A stretch of 37,679 nt of DNA. Source: an uncultured Alphaproteobacteria bacterium (lineage in GTDB: Bacteria; Pseudomonadota; Alphaproteobacteria; HIMB59; GCA-002718135). Within the stretch, counting starts at the first letter, position 1, and each line of letters begins with the position of its first letter. Positions 35,409 to 37,679 of this stretch are shown piece by piece. The translations under genes were made by a program, and so were the position numbers. The DNA lies in the NCBI GenBank assembly GCA_902595855.1, contig CACJRY010000011.1, positions 1 through 37,679 of the forward strand, read 5' to 3'. Under the pieces are notes generated by a model that had not been told where the DNA came from, searched no databases, and was given only the letters and a program-made list of their open reading frames with translations.

Positions 35409-36329
35409 ATGAAATCGTGCATTAAATTTATAAGTTTTACTTTGCTTTTTCTTTCCATGTTTATTTCTAAAGCATGGGCAGAAAAGGTGACAGTTATAAC
35501 TCCTTACTTAGCTCAACCAGGAACTCAAATGTATGTTGAGGGCTTCAAAAATGAAGCATCTAAAAAAGGTTGGGATTTAAATATTATAGATACAAAAGGA
35601 GATGTAGCAGAAGTTATTAGTAGAATTGAAGATGCTGTAAATCAAAAAGTTGATGGAATTGTTATTAACGTTGATCCATCACAAATTGCAGCAGGATTAG
35701 AAGTAGCTGCAGCTGCAAACATACCTGTTGTTGGTATGGACTCAGGTGCTGATCCTCTTCTTGTGACCAATGTCACTTCTAACGGGTATGCAATGGCTGC
35801 AGAAACATCAGTGTATGTAGCAAATAGAATAGAAGGAAAAGGAAATGTAGTAATGTTTGTTTTTGATGCCTTTCCTCCTGTTCAAATTAGAGGCGTAATA
35901 GCTGATGCAGTATTTGGTAACTTTCCAGATATTAATGTTATGGATCGAATCACACCAGACGTTCAAGATGGTGGTATAGCTGATAGTCGAGCAAAAATGG
36001 AAGCACTTCTTGCTGCAAATCCAGAAGCTGGATCAATTGCTGCTGTTTGGGCAGCATGGGATCAACCAGCAATTGGAGCTATGCAAGCTATTGAAGCAGC
36101 AGGTAGAAGCAATGAAGGAATTGTAATTGTTGGAATTGATGCAAATCCTCAAGCAAGAGATGCTATTAGTCAAGGTGGTAACTTTGAAGCTTCTATCGCA
36201 CAAGACTTTGTTGGTATTGGATCTGCAACAGCAAATGCAATTGGTAGAGCAATGAGTGGTGAGGAAATTAAATCCAAAGTCATTTACGTTCCAACCGTAT
36301 TAATTACTAGTGCCAATGTTGGTGACTAA
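35409..36329 (+). CDS. Sugar-type ABC transporter substrate-binding protein (RbsB-like)
   Basis: This periplasmic binding protein of the Peripla_BP_4 type has 306 aa. The start is set at ATG 35409 by the GGAGGA ribosome-binding site 6 bases upstream; an earlier ATG at 35388 lacks one. The signal peptide (FISFTLLFLSMFI) is probably cut after AWA. The mature protein starts EKVTVITPYLAQPGTQMYVEG and has the VDGIVINVDPSQIA and VVGMDSGAD motifs of RbsB relatives. The ligand could be a pentose, polyol or related compound. A terminator-like hairpin follows it directly. Confidence 0.9.
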   Translation: MKSCIKFISFTLLFLSMFISKAWAEKVTVITPYLAQPGTQMYVEGFKNEASKKGWDLNIIDTKGDVAEVISRIEDAVNQKVDGIVINVDPSQIAAGLEVAAAANIPVVGMDSGADPLLVTNVTSNGYAMAAETSVYVANRIEGKGNVVMFVFDAFPPVQIRGVIADAVFGNFPDINVMDRITPDVQDGGIADSRAKMEALLAANPEAGSIAAVWAAWDQPAIGAMQAIEAAGRSNEGIVIVGIDANPQARDAISQGGNFEASIAQDFVGIGSATANAIGRAMSGEEIKSKVIYVPTVLITSANVGD

Positions 36330-36339
36330 TATTTTTTTT

Positions 36340-36377
36340 AATTATGCGCTAATAAATTAGCGCATAATTTTTCTTTT
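36340..36377 (+). terminator. Rho-independent terminator-like hairpin between binding protein and ATPase genes
   Basis: AATTATGCGCTAA (36340-36352) and TTAGCGCATAATT (36357-36369) pair perfectly over 13 bp around a TAAA loop, followed by TTTCTTTT. It lies between the binding-protein stop and the ATPase ATG, and 8 bases separate it from the latter. It should reduce downstream transcription and stabilise the upstream mRNA. Confidence 0.85.
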
Positions 36378-36384
36378 AACTCAA

Positions 36385-37679
36385 ATGATAAAATTAGAAC
36401 TTTTAAATCTAACTAAAAGTTTTTCTAATTTTAAAGCACTCTCAAATGTAAGTATTGAATTGTTATCAGGTGAAACACACGCATTGATGGGCGAAAATGG
36501 AGCCGGTAAAACAACATTAATAAAAGTTCTCGCTGGTATTTTAAAACCTGATCAAATGATTATGAAAATTGATAATAATATTCAAAATATATATTCATCA
36601 ATACAATCAAAAAATTTAGGTTTTAATTTTATTCACCAAGAATTGAATATTGTCTCTTATCTCTCTGTGGCTGAAAATATGTTTTTAAATCACCCCTATC
36701 CAAAAAAATACAAAACTATAATTGATTGGAATAAAATTTATAAATTATCAAGTAAAGCTTTGGAAGAACTAGGTGTAACGCATATTGATGTGAAAAAGAA
36801 ATGTGCGAAATTATCTACTGGCGATCAAATGTTGGTTAAAATTGCATCCTGTTTAATTAAGACAGACACAACCCCTACCTTATATGTTTTTGATGAACCT
36901 ACAGCTGCATTAACACTACAAGAGTCTGAAAAATTATTCAAAGTAATTAATAATTTAAAGAAAAGGGGAGCAATAATTCTCTATGTATCTCATCGTATGA
37001 ATGAAATATTACAAATTTCTGATAAGGTTACTGTTTTGCGAGACGGAATGAAAGTTTTAACTGATAAAACATCAGAACTTTCAAAAGAAAAAATCATACG
37101 AAGTATGGTTGGTAAAGATTTATCTGATAATTTTCCGGAGAGAACAGGGAATATAAATGAAAACGTTGTTATCGATGTAAATAATGTTCATACAAAAAAT
37201 ATTAGGAATATTAATTTTAAAATAAAAGCTGGTGAAGTGCTTGGTATTGCAGGTCTATCTAATACTGGTCAAAGAGAAATATTTAACATGTTAATGGGTG
37301 TTGATAATATAGCTAAAGGTAAAATAAGCTTTATGGATCAAAAATATGAACCTAATAGTCCCAGTGATGCTTGGAAAAAATTAATTTCATTTGTTCCGCG
37401 AGAGAGAAGAAAAGAAGCTCTGATGCTAAAAATGTCAGTTAAATCCAACACTACAACACCGCATTATTCAAAGCTATCTAAATTCTTTTTTATAGCAAAT
37501 AAACAACAGGAAAATTTAATTACAATTAATTATTCTAAAAAAGTTCAATTAAAATATAAAAACATGAATCAATCAATTTATCAATTGAGTGGTGGGAACC
37601 AACAAAAAGTTGTATTTAGTAGAGCGCTAGCATCAAACCCAAAACTTTTACTTCTGGATGAACCAACTAGAGGGGTTGA
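36385..37679 (+). CDS. Sugar ABC transporter ATPase, RbsA/MglA-like (partial, runs off window)
   Basis: The frame opens at ATG 36385 (MIKLELLNLTKSF) and is still open at the right edge, with 431 codons visible out of about 500 expected. It has two fused ABC domains. NBD1 has Walker A GENGAGKTT, a divergent signature LSTGDQ and Walker B LYVFDEPTAAL. NBD2 has the degenerate Walker A typical of this family (GLSNTGQRE), then LSGGNQQK and LLLLDEPTRG. This matches monosaccharide importers of the RbsA/XylG/MglA type. A permease gene would be expected next. Confidence 0.9.
   Translation, partial: MIKLELLNLTKSFSNFKALSNVSIELLSGETHALMGENGAGKTTLIKVLAGILKPDQMIMKIDNNIQNIYSSIQSKNLGFNFIHQELNIVSYLSVAENMFLNHPYPKKYKTIIDWNKIYKLSSKALEELGVTHIDVKKKCAKLSTGDQMLVKIASCLIKTDTTPTLYVFDEPTAALTLQESEKLFKVINNLKKRGAIILYVSHRMNEILQISDKVTVLRDGMKVLTDKTSELSKEKIIRSMVGKDLSDNFPERTGNINENVVIDVNNVHTKNIRNINFKIKAGEVLGIAGLSNTGQREIFNMLMGVDNIAKGKISFMDQKYEPNSPSDAWKKLISFVPRERRKEALMLKMSVKSNTTTPHYSKLSKFFFIANKQQENLITINYSKKVQLKYKNMNQSIYQLSGGNQQKVVFSRALASNPKLLLLDEPTRGV

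Noticed and set aside
1-37679. CRISPR arrays, insertion sequences or prophage
   Set aside because: I saw no regularly spaced repeats, transposase motifs, terminal inverted repeats or phage structural genes on either strand.

Overview
This window is AT-rich (roughly 30% GC by eye), densely packed chromosomal DNA that reads like a streamlined alphaproteobacterium, probably marine. Three things point that way. The gene neighbourhood cytochrome c (CycM type) / kdsB / pheA / SRP RNA / dnaX / ybaB / recR is typical of alphaproteobacteria. The cytochrome has the CycM membrane anchor. The spacers are very short, with many 1-20 nt overlaps. The base composition and the sugar-type ABC system would suit AEGEAN-169/HIMB59-like or SAR11-like lineages, but the exact lineage is inference. 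UGA is used as a stop, so code 11 applies. No phage, IS element or CRISPR array is visible, and no gene-free stretch exceeds 300 bases. The longest gaps are 1105-1311 (inverted repeats and a promoter) and 19520-19717 (tRNA upstream region and a promoter).

Layout. 1-1104 is a glycosyltransferase cut by the window edge. 1312-1636 holds two tiny overlapping genes, the second a DUF3563 protein, behind a strongly symmetrical AT-rich control region. 1649-5528 is a minus-strand group: Xaa-Pro aminopeptidase, PLP-dependent dehydratase, quinone reductase-like flavoprotein and YdjA-like nitroreductase. 5653-5892 is a DUF1289 protein. 5905-10667 is the minus-strand housekeeping run truA-fmt-def-recR-ybaB-dnaX, followed upstream by the 4.5S SRP RNA (ffs), pheA and kdsB. 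12478-19425 on plus is cycM, hisN and the complete yejABEF peptide importer. A tRNA-Ser(GGA) and an FkbM-type methyltransferase follow. 20440-26943 on minus is infC-rpmI-rplT-pheS-pheT-lepA. 27091-30130 carries three envelope glycosyltransferases. 30158-30892 is an alpha/beta hydrolase.

30933 to the right edge is the most intriguing part. A small unknown protein is followed by a nearly gap-free run: a BesD-like Fe(II)/2-oxoglutarate oxygenase, a beta-hydroxyacid dehydrogenase, a ureohydrolase with an altered metal motif (GGDDS) and an FGGY carbohydrate kinase. Then comes an RbsB/RbsA-type ABC importer (substrate-binding protein and ATPase, the latter cut by the edge). I read this as an uncharacterised uptake-and-catabolism locus, perhaps for a guanidino- or amino-substituted polyol or amino acid. 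The substrate cannot be told from sequence.

Regulatory highlights: an A10 slippery run in dnaX with stops immediately downstream in both alternative frames; infC without any possible AUG start; a GC-rich hairpin in the rpmI leader; and a perfect 13-bp terminator-like hairpin between the substrate-binding protein and ATPase genes.
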